A stretch of 64,000 bases of DNA. It comes from Taklimakanibacter sp049323275 (GTDB lineage: Bacteria; Pseudomonadota; Alphaproteobacteria; Rhizobiales; Aestuariivirgaceae). Below the pieces are notes generated by a model. It was not told the DNA's origin and ran no database searches. It saw only the letters and a program-made list of their open reading frames with translations. The position numbers were made by a program, and so were the translations under genes. The stretch covers positions 18,412 to 82,411 of the forward strand of contig JBMOOM010000059.1 in the NCBI GenBank assembly GCA_049323275.1. The letters run 5' to 3'. Each line of letters opens with the position of its first letter. Position 1 is the first letter of the stretch. Below are positions 1-8,640 of the stretch, piece by piece.

Positions 1-534
1 GCCAAATCAGGTGCCTTGCGTGCGGTGGGTCAGGGATTTGGGTCTACGATCCGGACGGTCGACCGAGACGATGCCCGGATTGTAAGGGGGCCGGTCGCAT
101 CCTTGGGAGCATCTGATGACGTTCTGTTTAATGCCTCCACCCAGCCGAAAAGCTCATCAAGGACCGTTGCATTCTCGGGCGCATCAAAGCGCACCGGTGA
201 TTTAAGGTTTGTTCGGCGAAGGTAGTCCATGGCCGAGAAAGTCCGTCCCGCGTTTCCGCTATTGGACCTTGAACCGACGTTCTCGCGACCGCCTTAACAT
301 AGAGCAAGCTGGGCGTTACCACCTTGCGGGCTTGTGGCCTTTGGCAATATCAGCGGTATCGGCCAAAGGCTCGAGCGATGCTTCAATTGCGGCTATCAAC
401 AATACGGTACCCGGTTTGCGTGCCGATCAGCCTGACGAGCGTGAAATGCCGATAATCGCAATAGATGTGCTATTAGGACGTTTTGGCATAGAGCCGAATT
501 GCCGAATATCAGCGCTTGCATGGGGCAGTCATAA
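1..534. other. Left edge, no confident gene
   Basis: No reading frame here resembles a known protein. A minus-strand frame around 30-230 (about 66 residues, open for some 20 codons upstream of its ATG) has protein-like composition but no recognisable family and no ribosome binding site. The overlapping plus frames look like shadows. The DNA looks less GC-rich than the core genes to the right, so it may be a decayed or recently acquired stretch. Confidence 0.5.
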
Positions 535-1215
535 ATGCGGCAGATGGATCTCACTCCGGAACTGGTAGCGCTCTGCGAACGTGCAGTGCCTGATCCCGGG
601 ATGGATCCAAGGTGGGTTACTGAGGCAGAGTTAAAGGAACTTTCCCTCGATTTAATCTCGCGGAGACCCGCTGGCCCTTTTGTGGTTTTTGCCTATGGGT
701 CGCTTATCTGGAAGCCCACATTTCAAAGCGTTTCACGCTGGCGCGGCACGGCCATGGGGTGGCACCGCTCGTTCTGCCTTGAACTGGATTGCTGGAGGGC
801 TACTCCGGAGCAGCGCGGGCTAATGATGGCTCTCGATTACGGAGGAAGCTGTGCCGGCGTGTTGTGCCAGCTTGCTGAAGAGGGATTAAGCGACACCGTT
901 TACGACCTCGTTTGGCGCGAAATCAGCTTCAAGCACGAATTTGATACGGCGCGGTGGCTCACGGTGACCACGGAGGACCGGACTGTCAAAGCGCTCACCT
1001 TTTGGGCTGGGCCCCGCGGAGAAGGTATCCTTCGTAAACTGCCTCCAGAAAGGATAGCTCAGGTGATTGCCCGCGCATGCGGGCATCTGGGCTCTAATGC
1101 GGGCTATCTCTACAACACCGTGCTCCATCTCGCAGAGGCCGGAATATGTGACCGGAATCTCTGGCGGCTACAAGAACTGGTGGCGCGCGAGATAAGGACG
1201 ATCCACGGTCTGTAA
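535..1215 (+). CDS. ChaC-type gamma-glutamylcyclotransferase
   Basis: Likely cytosolic enzyme that cleaves glutathione or a related gamma-glutamyl compound to 5-oxoproline and a dipeptide or amino acid. The 226-residue product carries the family's N-terminal YGSLIW motif (residues 54-59), a WREI segment (127-130) in the region of the catalytic glutamate, and GSNAGYL (186-192), matching the family's conserved late block. An N-terminal extension of about 45 residues precedes the fold. A second in-frame ATG at 544 could be the true start, since neither has a strong ribosome binding site. The gene stands alone and is convergent with the porin gene. The family call is firm; preference for glutathione is inferred. 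Confidence 0.85.
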   Translation: MRQMDLTPELVALCERAVPDPGMDPRWVTEAELKELSLDLISRRPAGPFVVFAYGSLIWKPTFQSVSRWRGTAMGWHRSFCLELDCWRATPEQRGLMMALDYGGSCAGVLCQLAEEGLSDTVYDLVWREISFKHEFDTARWLTVTTEDRTVKALTFWAGPRGEGILRKLPPERIAQVIARACGHLGSNAGYLYNTVLHLAEAGICDRNLWRLQELVAREIRTIHGL

Positions 1216-1254
1216 GATATGTCCGCGTGTGTGCCACCTGTGCGACACTGAAAC

Positions 1255-1277
1255 TGCCTCACCCACCGGATGAGGCA
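1255..1277. terminator. Possible weak terminator hairpin
   Basis: A 7 bp perfect stem (TGCCTCA / TGAGGCA) with a 9-base loop lies 40 bases after the gamma-glutamylcyclotransferase stop, between convergent genes. No T tract follows, so termination is only a suggestion from position. Confidence 0.3.
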
Positions 1278-1411
1278 CTTGCCGCACTGTGCGGCGCGGG
1301 TTGGCTACGGCCTTATCAGGCGAACCGCAATGGCGTAGCGTGCGGGTGGGTCGCAGAGCGCCCATCCAACTGTCGATCAATCAGGAAGAGGCGGTTGTGT
1401 CTCAATCGCAA

Positions 1412-3196
1412 TCACGGCGCAGCATTGCTGAAATGAAAAGTTAGTCGAGCCCTGGCCACGAATAGATCGTTGTTGGTGTCGATGCTATCGACCTTGGCAC
1501 CGTCAGAAAAGAAATCGGCCTTGCTTTTATCAAAGAAATAATACAGCCCTTCCATGCCAATGCCGACATGCTCGGACACCAGCGTTTCGAGGCCCGCGCC
1601 AATGACGAAACCCGTATCTTCGTTGTGATCCTGATCGTCACTTCCGCCGCTGCCGCCGGCTCCGCCCTGTCCACCCACTCCACCGGCGCCATCGTCGCCA
1701 AGACCAGTATTGTCGTGGCCGCTTTCGCCATCTGCACCATCTTCACCGCCACTGCCAACGGCAGCGCTTTTCAACTCGTTACGGCGGGTCCAGGCCACCC
1801 CCGTCGTTGCGAAGAACAGCACGTTGTCGCTGGCCCAGCCGAGGCGGCCTCGAACACTCGCCAGATAGTCGAAATTATCCTCAACAGCAGCAATGTCACC
1901 CTCAAGTCCGAAGACCCAGCTCTCATGTTGCCAAGTGTAGCCGAGTTGGGCGCCGCCCACGGCAAATGAGTTGCTGTCGAACACCGCCAGCAACGCACCA
2001 CCACCACCGCCGCCACCACCGCCGCCGCCACCGCCACCGCCGACTCTGAACCCACCGCCGCCGTCACCACCGTCACCCCCGGCACCGCCGTCGGCCGAAT
2101 GGACATCGTCGAATGTTTCGTCGCTGAACAAAGCACCGCCATTCACGCCGACATAAAATCCGCCCCAGTCCGCTATCGCGGTCTCACCCATCGAAGCCTC
2201 GGGATGGAAGTGATGGTTCAGTCGGGCGCGAAGTGCGAAGACGTCATTGTCGCCATCGCCGAAAGAGTAGTAGAGACCTTCGAGGCCGACGCTCGCCGAC
2301 GGCGAGAGCAGAGTCTCGAAGCCGAGGCCCGCAACCCACCCGGTTTCGTCATCGCCGCCATCATGAGAACTGGTCTCTTCGCCCCCCGTGCCCCCGCTCC
2401 CACTGGGACCTCCAACGTCGTACAGGCCATCGCCACCAATGCCCCCATCGCCACCTTCGCCCCCGGCAGCGCCCACGCCGACGGCGCGGCCTCCGTCGCT
2501 CCGGCCCAAGGCCACGCCGCCCGTGCCGTAGAGCAGAAAACGGCCCGGCGCCCAGCCTAGGCGGGCGCGGGCACTGGCAAGATAATCCCGGAGACCATTA
2601 TTTACGCTGTAGTCGCCTTCGAGGCCGAACAGACCCTCACCCAACTGCCAGTTGTAACCCACATGGACACCGCCGAGCCAATTGGTCCCGTCATCGTGCC
2701 CCAGATTGACGGTCACGCTTCCTCCGTCACCACCGCTACCGCCACCACCGCCACTCGCCCCTATGCCACCGCCGCCAGGCCCACTAATAATACCGTGACC
2801 GTCATCTCCATCGCCGCCACCACCTGATGAGCCGCCGTCTCCACCAGGACCGCCTTCATGTTGAAGGTTGGTGCTCCCTCTGCCGCCTGGACTGCCGCTC
2901 GTTGCAAGGCCCCCGGCCGCGGCGCCATTGCCGCCGCCGCCTCCGATGCATCCAGCCGGAAGACAATTGAAGGCCCCACCACCGCCACCGCCGCCGCCGC
3001 CGCCATTGCCGCCCGCCACCGAGGCGCTGCGGCCATCATCCTTGTCACTCCAACCGGCGCCCATGTGCATGCCGAAATAGAAGCCGGACCAGTCAGAGGT
3101 TTCGACGGGCGGAGTAATATCCGCTGCTTGTGCCGGCAATCCGCCCAGCGGGATAAGCGCCAAGACCACAAACAAGGCCGGCTTCTGACGTGGCAT
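1412..3196 (-). CDS. Tandem two-barrel outer membrane protein with Gly-rich loops
   Basis: Predicted 594-residue outer membrane protein with a signal peptide (cleavage near AQA, residue 24). It contains two successive copies of the small Omp25-like barrel. Each starts with an aromatic strand (WSGFYFG near 36 and WGGFYVG past the middle), then a GYNWQ/GYTWQ strand, an FGLEGD block, a RLGWA strand, an ETLLS/ETLVS strand with GLYY, and closes with RARL..HF. Four Gly/Asp-rich low-complexity insertions occur, two per copy at matching places. The start at 3196 is chosen because GGGGA lies just upstream and a signal peptide follows directly; an upstream ATG at 3391 would add an unrelated 65-residue extension. 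Substrate and pore function cannot be read from sequence. Confidence 0.8.
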   Translation of the reverse strand: MPRQKPALFVVLALIPLGGLPAQAADITPPVETSDWSGFYFGMHMGAGWSDKDDGRSASVAGGNGGGGGGGGGGAFNCLPAGCIGGGGGNGAAAGGLATSGSPGGRGSTNLQHEGGPGGDGGSSGGGGDGDDGHGIISGPGGGGIGASGGGGGSGGDGGSVTVNLGHDDGTNWLGGVHVGYNWQLGEGLFGLEGDYSVNNGLRDYLASARARLGWAPGRFLLYGTGGVALGRSDGGRAVGVGAAGGEGGDGGIGGDGLYDVGGPSGSGGTGGEETSSHDGGDDETGWVAGLGFETLLSPSASVGLEGLYYSFGDGDNDVFALRARLNHHFHPEASMGETAIADWGGFYVGVNGGALFSDETFDDVHSADGGAGGDGGDGGGGFRVGGGGGGGGGGGGGGGALLAVFDSNSFAVGGAQLGYTWQHESWVFGLEGDIAAVEDNFDYLASVRGRLGWASDNVLFFATTGVAWTRRNELKSAAVGSGGEDGADGESGHDNTGLGDDGAGGVGGQGGAGGSGGSDDQDHNEDTGFVIGAGLETLVSEHVGIGMEGLYYFFDKSKADFFSDGAKVDSIDTNNDLFVARARLTFHFSNAAP

Positions 3197-3502
3197 CTCG
3201 ATTCCCCTTCTCCCCAAGGTACAGAATGACCTTGCGACAACCAGAGAGGCAACACTTCTTGCGCCCCCCTTGCTGACAATTTTCCTTTTCCGTGGCTTTG
3301 GAGCACAAATTGCAACAGGAAAAAATACAACTCCTGGGCGCTGCGACAGCCTGTCGTGAACAGGAATCAATGACTGGTTTTGCCGCGCCATCCGGCTGGC
3401 GCGAATGGAATTAATGAGCGGATAGTAAATTTCGGTACGTCAACCGATTTAATAATATCAGAGGCTTAGGCGGAATATTAGGTGGACTCCGTCTCCGCCA
3501 GA
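3197..3502. other. Intergenic region upstream of the porin
   Basis: This 306-base gap lies between the cyclopropane synthase stop and the porin start, both on the minus strand. It must hold the porin promoter and any terminator of the upstream gene. It is visibly more AT-rich than the flanking genes. No convincing -35/-10 pair, hairpin or operator was picked out. Confidence 0.4.
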
Positions 3503-4735
3503 TCACTCTCCAATGAGAGCCGTGGGGTATGAGGTGGAGGCAGTCCGGGCGCCTTTCTCCACCATGTAGTCCCGTGTGATCGGCAGGGCGTCGATGCGCC
3601 GGGTCAGCTGGAACTGCATCACCATATGGCCGCCATAGCGGAAGCCCATCTCCGAGCCCGCCAGGTAGAACTCCCACATCCGGCGGAACGGCTCCGGATA
3701 GAGACTTGGGATTTCCGGGTCCGCCATGAAACGCTGGCGCCAATGTCTCAGCGTCTCGGCATAGTGCAGGCGCAGGATCTCCACGTCGGTGATCCACAGC
3801 CCGGCATCCTCGATGGCCTGGGTCACCTCGGACATGGCCGGTATGTAGCCGCCCGGAAATATGTATTTCCGGGTAAAGGCGTTGGTGACCCGCGGACCTT
3901 CCATCCGGCCGATGGTGTGGATCAGCGCGACCCCATCGGTGTCGAGCAGGCGGCGCACCGTCTCGAAATAAGCACGCAGATTCGGTGCGCCGACATGCTC
4001 GAGCATGCCGACCGAGACGATCCGGTCGAAGGGGCCCGCGACATCTCGATAATCCTGTAGCTCGAAAGCGATCCGTTCCGACAGGCCCGCCGCCGCCACG
4101 CGCTCGCGCGCCAGGCTGAGCTGCTCGTCCGAAAGCGTGACCCCGGTGACCTTGGCGCCGTAGTCCCTGGCGAGGGTGATCGACATCCCGCCCCAACCGC
4201 AGCCGATATCCAGCACGCTCTGGCCGGGCCCGATCCTGAGCTTGTCCGCGATATGGGCTTTCTTTGCCGCCTGGGCCTCGTCCAACGACATGTCCGGCCT
4301 TCCGAAATAGGCGCAGGAATACTGCATGTCGGCATCGAGGAAACGCCGGTAGAGGTCGTTCGACAGGTCGTAGTGATGCGTGACGTTGCGACGCGAGGCC
4401 AGGCGGCCATTCGCCTGCTGGAGATGTCGCTTGAATGACCGCTTGAGGCGCGTCAACAGCGAGCCACGCCCCTTGGCGGGCGCCCGGCCGCCGCTGCGGC
4501 CGATCATGTCCAGCAGATCCCAAAGATTTCCCCGCTCGATGATCAGCTCGCCGTTCATATAGGCCTCGCCGAAGGCCAAGCCCGGCTGCAGCGCGATGCG
4601 CCGCAGCGCCTTGGCCGCCACACGCAAAGTCACCGGTGGTCCTGTCCCATCGCCGGCCGTGAGCGTGCGGCCATCGGCCAGTCGAACCGTCAGGTCCCCG
4701 ACCTTGATCATCCTGCGGAGAAAGGATTCGATCAT
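3503..4735 (-). CDS. cfa: Cyclopropane-fatty-acyl-phospholipid synthase
   Basis: Transfers a methylene group from S-adenosylmethionine to cis double bonds of membrane phospholipid acyl chains, a stationary-phase and acid-stress modification. The 410-residue protein has the CFA N-terminal domain (GEAYMNGEL, 56-64), the family blocks NVTHHYDLSNDLYRRF (117-132) and MQYSCAYF (137-144), and the SAM-binding glycine loop VLDIGCGWGG (174-183). Length matches the family. It is the only gene on this strand between the HiPIP gene and the porin and seems monocistronic. Confidence 0.93.
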   Translation of the reverse strand: MIESFLRRMIKVGDLTVRLADGRTLTAGDGTGPPVTLRVAAKALRRIALQPGLAFGEAYMNGELIIERGNLWDLLDMIGRSGGRAPAKGRGSLLTRLKRSFKRHLQQANGRLASRRNVTHHYDLSNDLYRRFLDADMQYSCAYFGRPDMSLDEAQAAKKAHIADKLRIGPGQSVLDIGCGWGGMSITLARDYGAKVTGVTLSDEQLSLARERVAAAGLSERIAFELQDYRDVAGPFDRIVSVGMLEHVGAPNLRAYFETVRRLLDTDGVALIHTIGRMEGPRVTNAFTRKYIFPGGYIPAMSEVTQAIEDAGLWITDVEILRLHYAETLRHWRQRFMADPEIPSLYPEPFRRMWEFYLAGSEMGFRYGGHMVMQFQLTRRIDALPITRDYMVEKGARTASTSYPTALIGE

Positions 4736-4908
4736 GGCCGGAGCCTAGCTTGAGCCTGGTCGGTTGCGCCAGCCCCCAATCAAGCCCTCAGAAGAACGGG
4801 CGCACCTCGACCGGGGCCCGGCAGGCGATGACGGGAAGGGCGCCGTCGTTTAGGCCCGCTTGGCCAAGCTTTGGTAGAATAGGGATACCGATATTGCCCA
4901 GGCAGACA

Positions 4909-5187
4909 CTAGTACCCCATCCCGCCGGAGCCAGCGCGCCGGGCGCGGAACCACTTGCACCAGCCTTTCGGACTGATATTGCCGGGTACGACCTCGCATG
5001 AATTCGGGGGTTGGAAATGCCTGCATCCGCCACAGCGTTCATCTCCGTTCGGGTGGCTCTGATAGTCGGAGGCAGCCTTGCTCATCCGATTGAGTGCCTG
5101 TGCGGGGGCTGCAGCCCCCGCGATAGCGGCGCCTGTTATGCATTGCCCCAGAAACCCGCGGCGTGACAGATCGGAAATGTCCTTCAT
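4909..5187 (-). CDS. Tat-exported high-potential iron-sulfur protein (HiPIP)
   Basis: Small periplasmic electron carrier with one cubane 4Fe-4S cluster. The 92-residue precursor begins with a twin-arginine signal (SRRGFL, 8-13, then an Ala-rich stretch to about residue 32). The mature part carries four cysteines at 52, 55, 64 and 77 in the HiPIP arrangement: C-x2-C, C, then C in a GWC context, with the typical ISPKGWC ending. A twin-arginine signal fits export of a folded iron-sulfur protein. The redox partner is unknown and no reductase or cytochrome gene is adjacent. Family call is strong from cysteine spacing. Confidence 0.88.
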   Translation of the reverse strand: MKDISDLSRRGFLGQCITGAAIAGAAAPAQALNRMSKAASDYQSHPNGDERCGGCRHFQPPNSCEVVPGNISPKGWCKWFRARRAGSGGMGY

Positions 5188-5398
5188 GGAGGTTACTCCC
5201 GCAAGGCTTCCGGCCCGAGCTCTGTGAAGTTCTGCCTGTGCATCCGGAAGCTTGCCTACGGTCCATCGGTAGCCTCGGAACTCGAGCGGTGGCCAGCGCC
5301 TGACGGCCGGCGCCGGTTCCTATTCGGCGCAAGAACGGGAACTTGACGGTGCCACTTCGCGTTTGCTGACAACATTCACTTCTGAGCAGGGAACGATC

Positions 5399-5605
5399 AT
5401 GGCACGCAAGACTTCGAAGAGCGCTTCCAAAGACGTCAAGAGAGCGATGCACAAGCGCAAGGAAGGCACGTTGAAGAGCGGGCGGAGCGGGAAGACCGTG
5501 AAGAGCAAGAAGCAGGCTATCGCGATCGGCCTGTCCGAAGCGCGCAGCAAAGGCAAAAAGGTTGCGCCGAAGAAGCGGGCAAAGAAGAAGAGCTCGCGCA
5601 GATAG
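5399..5605 (+). CDS. DUF6496 family small basic protein
   Basis: A 68-residue, very Lys/Arg-rich protein of a family frequent in alphaproteobacteria, recognised by the segments AMHKRKEGTLKSG and KSKKQAIAIGLSEAR and a KK-rich tail. Function is unknown; composition suggests nucleic acid binding. The start at 5399 is preferred over an upstream in-frame ATG at 5363 because AGCAGGGAA precedes it at proper spacing and family members begin MARKT. It is transcribed alone, divergent from the HiPIP gene. Confidence 0.8.
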   Translation: MARKTSKSASKDVKRAMHKRKEGTLKSGRSGKTVKSKKQAIAIGLSEARSKGKKVAPKKRAKKKSSRR

Positions 5606-5801
5606 GTCGGCCCCAAGGGACCCGGCGGACGTTAATGCCACGATCGTGATGCGGACGGCACGATGGACGCGTCGCGTTAACTATTCGGCGACAGGACACG
5701 CTGGTCGACGGGTTCGGCCGGCGATGCAATCTGACCGCGATTGCCACGGGGTAAGTTTTGGTGTTGGATCGCGCCCTCCCTAACGACGAAAGACCTTCCC
5801 G

Positions 5802-6299
5802 ATGGCGCTCATTCCGGACCTTGCCGAGTTCAAGAAAAGCCTCGCCGCCTTGCCGGTGTCGACGATCGAAGCCGGACAGACTGTCCTCGCCGCCGGATCG
5901 ACGACCGGACAGCTGTTCATTCTCCGGCGCGGCGTGGTCGAGATCGTCCGGGATGGACAGCGGATCACGACGGTCTCAGAGCCCGGCGCCGTATTCGGCG
6001 AGCTCGCGATCATTTTGGACAAGCCGCACACGGCCGACGTGCGCGCCGTGGAGAATTGCGAATTCCACGTCGCCAAGGCCTCCACGCTGCTCACCGAGAA
6101 TGTGGCGGCGCTGCTTTATGTCTCCGCGATACTGGCAAGGCGCCTCGACAACGCCAATGAGGTCCTGGTCGGAATCAAGCGCGACCTGGAGGCCGAAAAT
6201 CGTCCGGGCATGATCTCCAAGGCGCTGGACAAGCTGGAAAAGCTCCTGAGCCCGACGGGCGCCAATGCGGAGGTCTTCACCTACTATCCGATGCTGTAG
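5802..6299 (+). CDS. Stand-alone cyclic nucleotide-binding domain protein
   Basis: A 165-residue protein made of one CRP-type beta-roll domain (about residues 10-120) plus a helical tail, with no DNA-binding winged helix. The phosphate-binding cassette is seen as PGAVFGELAIILDKPHTADV (61-80): FGE is kept, but aligned with E. coli CRP the arginine that contacts the cyclic phosphate is replaced (His76 near that position). Ligand binding is therefore uncertain. It may be a sensor or regulatory subunit acting through protein contacts. It is convergent with the Nudix gene. Confidence 0.75.
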   Translation: MALIPDLAEFKKSLAALPVSTIEAGQTVLAAGSTTGQLFILRRGVVEIVRDGQRITTVSEPGAVFGELAIILDKPHTADVRAVENCEFHVAKASTLLTENVAALLYVSAILARRLDNANEVLVGIKRDLEAENRPGMISKALDKLEKLLSPTGANAEVFTYYPML

Positions 6300-6317
6300 C
6301 TCCCCAGATCGAGAAGA

Positions 6318-6716
6318 TCAGGCACCGCGATGAAAATGCGACCTGATCAACCGGCGCAGACTCGGATTGGAAATCAATCCGAGCGCCGCCTCGACGGAGA
6401 CCCAGCGGCGCTGACGCTCCTTGCATTCCGGCCATTTCGTCAGTTCTCGCTGCACGTGCATCTTGAAGACCTTGACGCGATACGCGCCTCCGCTTGACTT
6501 GTGGTGGGTGTAGTATCCGATGGATGCCGACTGCATGCGTCCAAGGACGCCGGCCTCTTCGAACGCCTCTTGACGCGCCGCCTCGAGGGGACGCGCGGAG
6601 CGGCCAACTTTCCCCTTGGCCAGCGACCAGCTCTTCGAGTTTCGCGAGGTGATGAGAAGTATCTTATCCGGTCTTCTGGCCGAAACCGCCAGGACCGCGA
6701 CCTGGGTCTTACGCAT
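6318..6716 (-). CDS. Nudix hydrolase
   Basis: A 132-residue single-domain Nudix protein. The Nudix box is recognisable (KGKVGRSARPLEAARQEAFE, then EAGV), with the metal-binding glutamates of the REuxEE core kept although Arg is Gln, and the first box glutamate replaced by Ala. Such short members often act on diphosphoinositol or dinucleoside polyphosphates, but the substrate is not determined here. The gene starts 8 bases inside the end of the upstream Na/Pi transporter gene, so the two are probably translationally coupled and may share phosphate control. Confidence 0.8.
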   Translation of the reverse strand: MRKTQVAVLAVSARRPDKILLITSRNSKSWSLAKGKVGRSARPLEAARQEAFEEAGVLGRMQSASIGYYTHHKSSGGAYRVKVFKMHVQRELTKWPECKERQRRWVSVEAALGLISNPSLRRLIRSHFHRGA

Positions 6717-8388
6717 CGGCGACGCGGCTCGTCAGCAGCTTGCCCTTGTCCTCGAGGACCGGATAGGCGGCCGCGGCGACGAGATGGGCATTGATGAGCT
6801 TCAGATCCCGGACCAGATCGAGATGCATGCTCGTCGTCGCCTGCGTTTCCTTCTTGCCGGCGCGCAGCCGCGCGAAGTGAGCATCGGTCGCCGAGCTCTC
6901 CAGGCTCCGGAAGCGGGCTTTCTCATCGGCGAGCTGGCGCGCGGTTTCGGCGTCTTCGGTCATGAAGACGGTGCTCGCCGCCTGGAGATTCCAGGACAGC
7001 CGCTCCATCATGCCGCGTATCTCGGAGAAGCCCTCGGATGAGAAGCTGACGCCGCGCTTGATCCGTTTGGTGGCCTGCTTGAGGATGCTGTGGTCGATGA
7101 CGTCGCCGGCATGCTCGATATTGGTGATGAAGGTGAATATCTCGTTCAGGCGTTTGCGGTCGGCTTCGCTCAGTTGCTGATGATCTATTTCGGTCAGGTA
7201 GGTCTTGATGGCCGCGTTCAGCTTGTCGAGCGCGTCATCGAGCTCCTTCACCTCGGCGACCTTCTCCTTCGACTTCGCCCCTTCCTCGAGCACGGCGCGG
7301 GTGCCGGCGATCATCGCGTGGAGCACATCCACCATGCGCAGCGCCTCGCGCGAGGCGTTGACGAGGGCCATCAGCGGCATGGCGCAGGCGGCCTTGTCGA
7401 GATAGCGCGGCGTGCCGGGGGCGTCCTTGTCGGGCCGGTCGGGCATGAAGCGGCGCAGGAGCGTCTCGAAGGGCGTCAGAAACGGCAGGACGGCGATGGC
7501 GTTGACGAGGTTGAAGGCCGTGTGGAAATTGGCGACCGCGCGCCCTTTGTCGTCATCGATCATCAGGACCAGAGGCGCCAGCCAGGATGTCAGGGGGAAG
7601 GCGATCGCGACCGCGGCCGCCCGATTGATCAGATTGCCGACTGGCAATCGAAGCGCGGATGGATTGTCGCCATGGCGCGATTCGAGCCAGGGATTGAGAG
7701 CCGTGCCCAGATTGGCGCCGAGGACAAAAGCGAGCGCGGTTTCGAACTGCAGGATGCCCTGGCTCGCGAGCGACATCACGAGCAGCATGACCGCGACACT
7801 CGAATGGGCGAGCCAGGTCAGTATCGTGGCGATGATCAAGGCGAGAGCCGGCTGGTCGCTGATCAGTTTGGCGATGGCGCGGAATGTTTCCGTGCTGTCG
7901 ATCTTCTCAAGCTCGATGATCAGGCCATGCAGGGCGAGGAGCATCAGGCCGAGGCCGATGGCGACACGGCCCAGATCATGGCCGCGCGTCGTCGGGAAGG
8001 ACCGGAACAGGATCAGCCCGACCAGAACCAGGGCGGGGGCGGCCTGGGCGATGTCGAAGGACAGGACCTGGACGATCAAGGTGGTTCCGACATTGGCTCC
8101 CAGCATGACGGCAAGAGCCGACGACAAGGGGACGATGCCATAGGCGACGAAACTCGCGGCCATCAGACCCACCGCGGTGCTGCTTTGCAGCAGGGTGGTG
8201 ATGCCGACACCCGCCGCGAATGCCTGCAGGCGGTTCTTCAGGGCTGAACCGAGGACGGTCTTCAGGCTGGGGCCGAAGGCTTTTTGCAGGCCAGACTGAA
8301 CCATGTGAACGCCCCAAAGGAGGAGGGCGATCAGTCCGGCAAGGTTGATCAAGGTGAGGAAGGGGGCGATCTGCTCAGACAATTCCAT
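6709..8388 (-). CDS. Na/Pi cotransporter family protein with C-terminal PhoU-like domain
   Basis: 559-residue inner membrane protein. The N-terminal two thirds hold two inverted Na/Pi repeats, each with a QSS-type signature (TTLLQSSTAVG in the first; LAHSSVAVM in the second) and GANVGTT/GANLGTA motifs. The last 220 residues form a helical PhoU-like domain. The family exports or takes up phosphate with sodium. The start at 8388 has no ribosome binding site and lies a few bases after a perfect TATAAT, suggesting a near-leaderless message. A Pho box upstream supports phosphate-starvation control. The Nudix gene follows with an 8-base overlap. Confidence 0.88.
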   Translation of the reverse strand: MELSEQIAPFLTLINLAGLIALLLWGVHMVQSGLQKAFGPSLKTVLGSALKNRLQAFAAGVGITTLLQSSTAVGLMAASFVAYGIVPLSSALAVMLGANVGTTLIVQVLSFDIAQAAPALVLVGLILFRSFPTTRGHDLGRVAIGLGLMLLALHGLIIELEKIDSTETFRAIAKLISDQPALALIIATILTWLAHSSVAVMLLVMSLASQGILQFETALAFVLGANLGTALNPWLESRHGDNPSALRLPVGNLINRAAAVAIAFPLTSWLAPLVLMIDDDKGRAVANFHTAFNLVNAIAVLPFLTPFETLLRRFMPDRPDKDAPGTPRYLDKAACAMPLMALVNASREALRMVDVLHAMIAGTRAVLEEGAKSKEKVAEVKELDDALDKLNAAIKTYLTEIDHQQLSEADRKRLNEIFTFITNIEHAGDVIDHSILKQATKRIKRGVSFSSEGFSEIRGMMERLSWNLQAASTVFMTEDAETARQLADEKARFRSLESSATDAHFARLRAGKKETQATTSMHLDLVRDLKLINAHLVAAAAYPVLEDKGKLLTSRVADA

Positions 8389-8398
8389 GGCGAGTCGA

Positions 8399-8404
8399 AT
8401 TATA
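8399..8404 (-). promoter_or_regulatory. -10 element of the Na/Pi transporter gene
   Basis: Minus-strand TATAAT, a perfect consensus, 10 bases before the transporter start codon. The -35 position has no good match, as expected for an activator-dependent promoter. The predicted transcript start would leave only about 4 untranslated bases. Confidence 0.5.
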
Positions 8405-8429
8405 ACAGCATGATTTTTATGGAAAATCT

Positions 8430-8458
8430 ATGACATTAAACTGTCACATAACTGTCAT
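8430..8458. promoter_or_regulatory. Pho box (PhoB operator)
   Basis: Two 7-base direct repeats, CTGTCAC (8441-8447) and CTGTCAT (8452-8458), separated by ATAA, match the PhoB consensus almost exactly at the 11-base period. A weaker third unit ATGACAT (8430-8436, 5 of 7) continues the period. The repeats read on the plus strand while the transporter lies on the minus strand, so the orientation is opposite to the usual one. The box is 53 bases from the transporter start. Confidence 0.75.
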
Positions 8459-8464
8459 GATCGC

Positions 8465-8492
8465 TAAAATTGCCGGCATTGCAACCGGCATT
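8465..8492. other. Small inverted repeat beside the Pho box
   Basis: TTGCCGG and CCGGCA form a 6-7 bp stem with an 8-base CATTGCAA loop, flanked by AAAA on the left and TTTT on the right, so it could act as a weak terminator in either direction. It insulates the Pho box region from the secreted-protein gene to the right. Confidence 0.35.
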
Positions 8493-8640
8493 TTATGCAG
8501 TGTTTGCCGAAGCTTGGCGCCGGCTGGACGTCTATGGGGAGGCGCGCGATCTGGCGGTCGGGAGCTGTGATCCCGGGACATCCGGAGGCGCCGCGCCGCT
8601 GCGCCGAATAGGGGCCTCGCCAGGCCATTTGATAGAGCTT

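Noticed and set aside
30..230. Possible small minus-strand protein at the left edge
   Set aside because: Protein-like composition, but no ribosome binding site or recognised homology, so it is described only as part of the left-edge region.
1971..2156. Polyproline frame on the plus strand
   Set aside because: It is the complement of the Gly-rich codons of the porin loops; the same is true near 9126-9641 opposite the secreted Gly-rich protein.
8430..8492. A phosphate-regulated small RNA running rightward from the Pho box
   Set aside because: A hairpin with a T run follows within about 30 bases of the possible -10, leaving too little room for a convincing RNA; kept only as a possibility in the Pho box finding.
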